From Hydractinia symbiolongicarpus (Eukaryota; Cnidaria; Hydrozoa; Anthoathecata; Hydractiniidae), in contig NC_079884.1 of assembly GCF_029227915.1 (NCBI RefSeq), positions 13,454,001 through 13,518,000 of the forward strand: a DNA stretch of 64,000 bases. The letters are read 5' to 3'. This document shows, in pieces, positions 59,307 to 64,000 of this stretch. Numbering within the stretch: position 1 is the first letter of the stretch; the number at the start of each line of letters is the position of its first letter. The position numbers were made by a program, and so were the translations under genes. Below the pieces are notes generated by a model, which saw only the letters and a list, made by a program, of their open reading frames with translations, ran no database searches and was not told the DNA's origin.

Positions 59307-64000
<4,694 letters not shown>

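Overview
This is an AT-rich animal nuclear sequence: spliced genes with GT-AG introns, long non-coding stretches, and many degraded transposons, MITEs and SINEs. The gene families fit an early-branching metazoan, and a cnidarian is my best guess. The pointers are SUEL lectin domains joined by Thr-rich linkers, a CCP-EGF-serine-protease protein, and short repeats ending in CCTCGTCCCCAGG. I ran no search, so the taxonomic call is an inference.

Layout. (1) 1-5435, plus strand: a choline dehydrogenase-like GMC oxidoreductase in six exons, with its N-terminus outside the window. Intron 4 holds a dead PIF/Harbinger element. (2) 5.4-12 kb: intergenic, with a 226-bp tandem duplication, a Tigger-type MITE and dispersed repeats. 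(3) 11975-18949, minus strand: a secreted CCP-EGF-trypsin-fold protein in seven exons. It has lost catalytic His57 and Ser195 and the same two disulfides that haptoglobin and C1r/C1s/MASP-2 lack. (4) 19-36 kb: about 17 kb with no convincing conserved gene. It holds a possible short Cys-containing secreted peptide at 22384, several MITEs, a trinucleotide-like repeat and a tRNA-Arg-derived SINE. (5) 36465-44843, minus strand: a complete ten-exon TFIIB gene, 317 residues. (6) 45894-46772, minus strand: EMC2 with an uninterrupted coding region and a 3' splice site just before its start. (7) 47-58.5 kb: mobile-element territory. It has two non-LTR retrotransposon relics, a pogo-type DNA transposon with TA target duplication and a HIRAN-like passenger reading frame, and an array of CCTGA-N3-TCAGG dyads. 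(8) 59307-64000, plus strand: a secreted modular lectin, signal peptide then SUEL / Thr-rich units, continuing beyond the window.

The host genes do not form one pathway. GTF2B (transcription initiation) and EMC2 (membrane protein insertion) are housekeeping neighbours on the same strand. The protease homolog and the lectin are both secreted recognition-type proteins of the kind used in innate immunity or extracellular matrix. All coordinates of spliced exons were derived by hand from reading frame, phase and splice signals.
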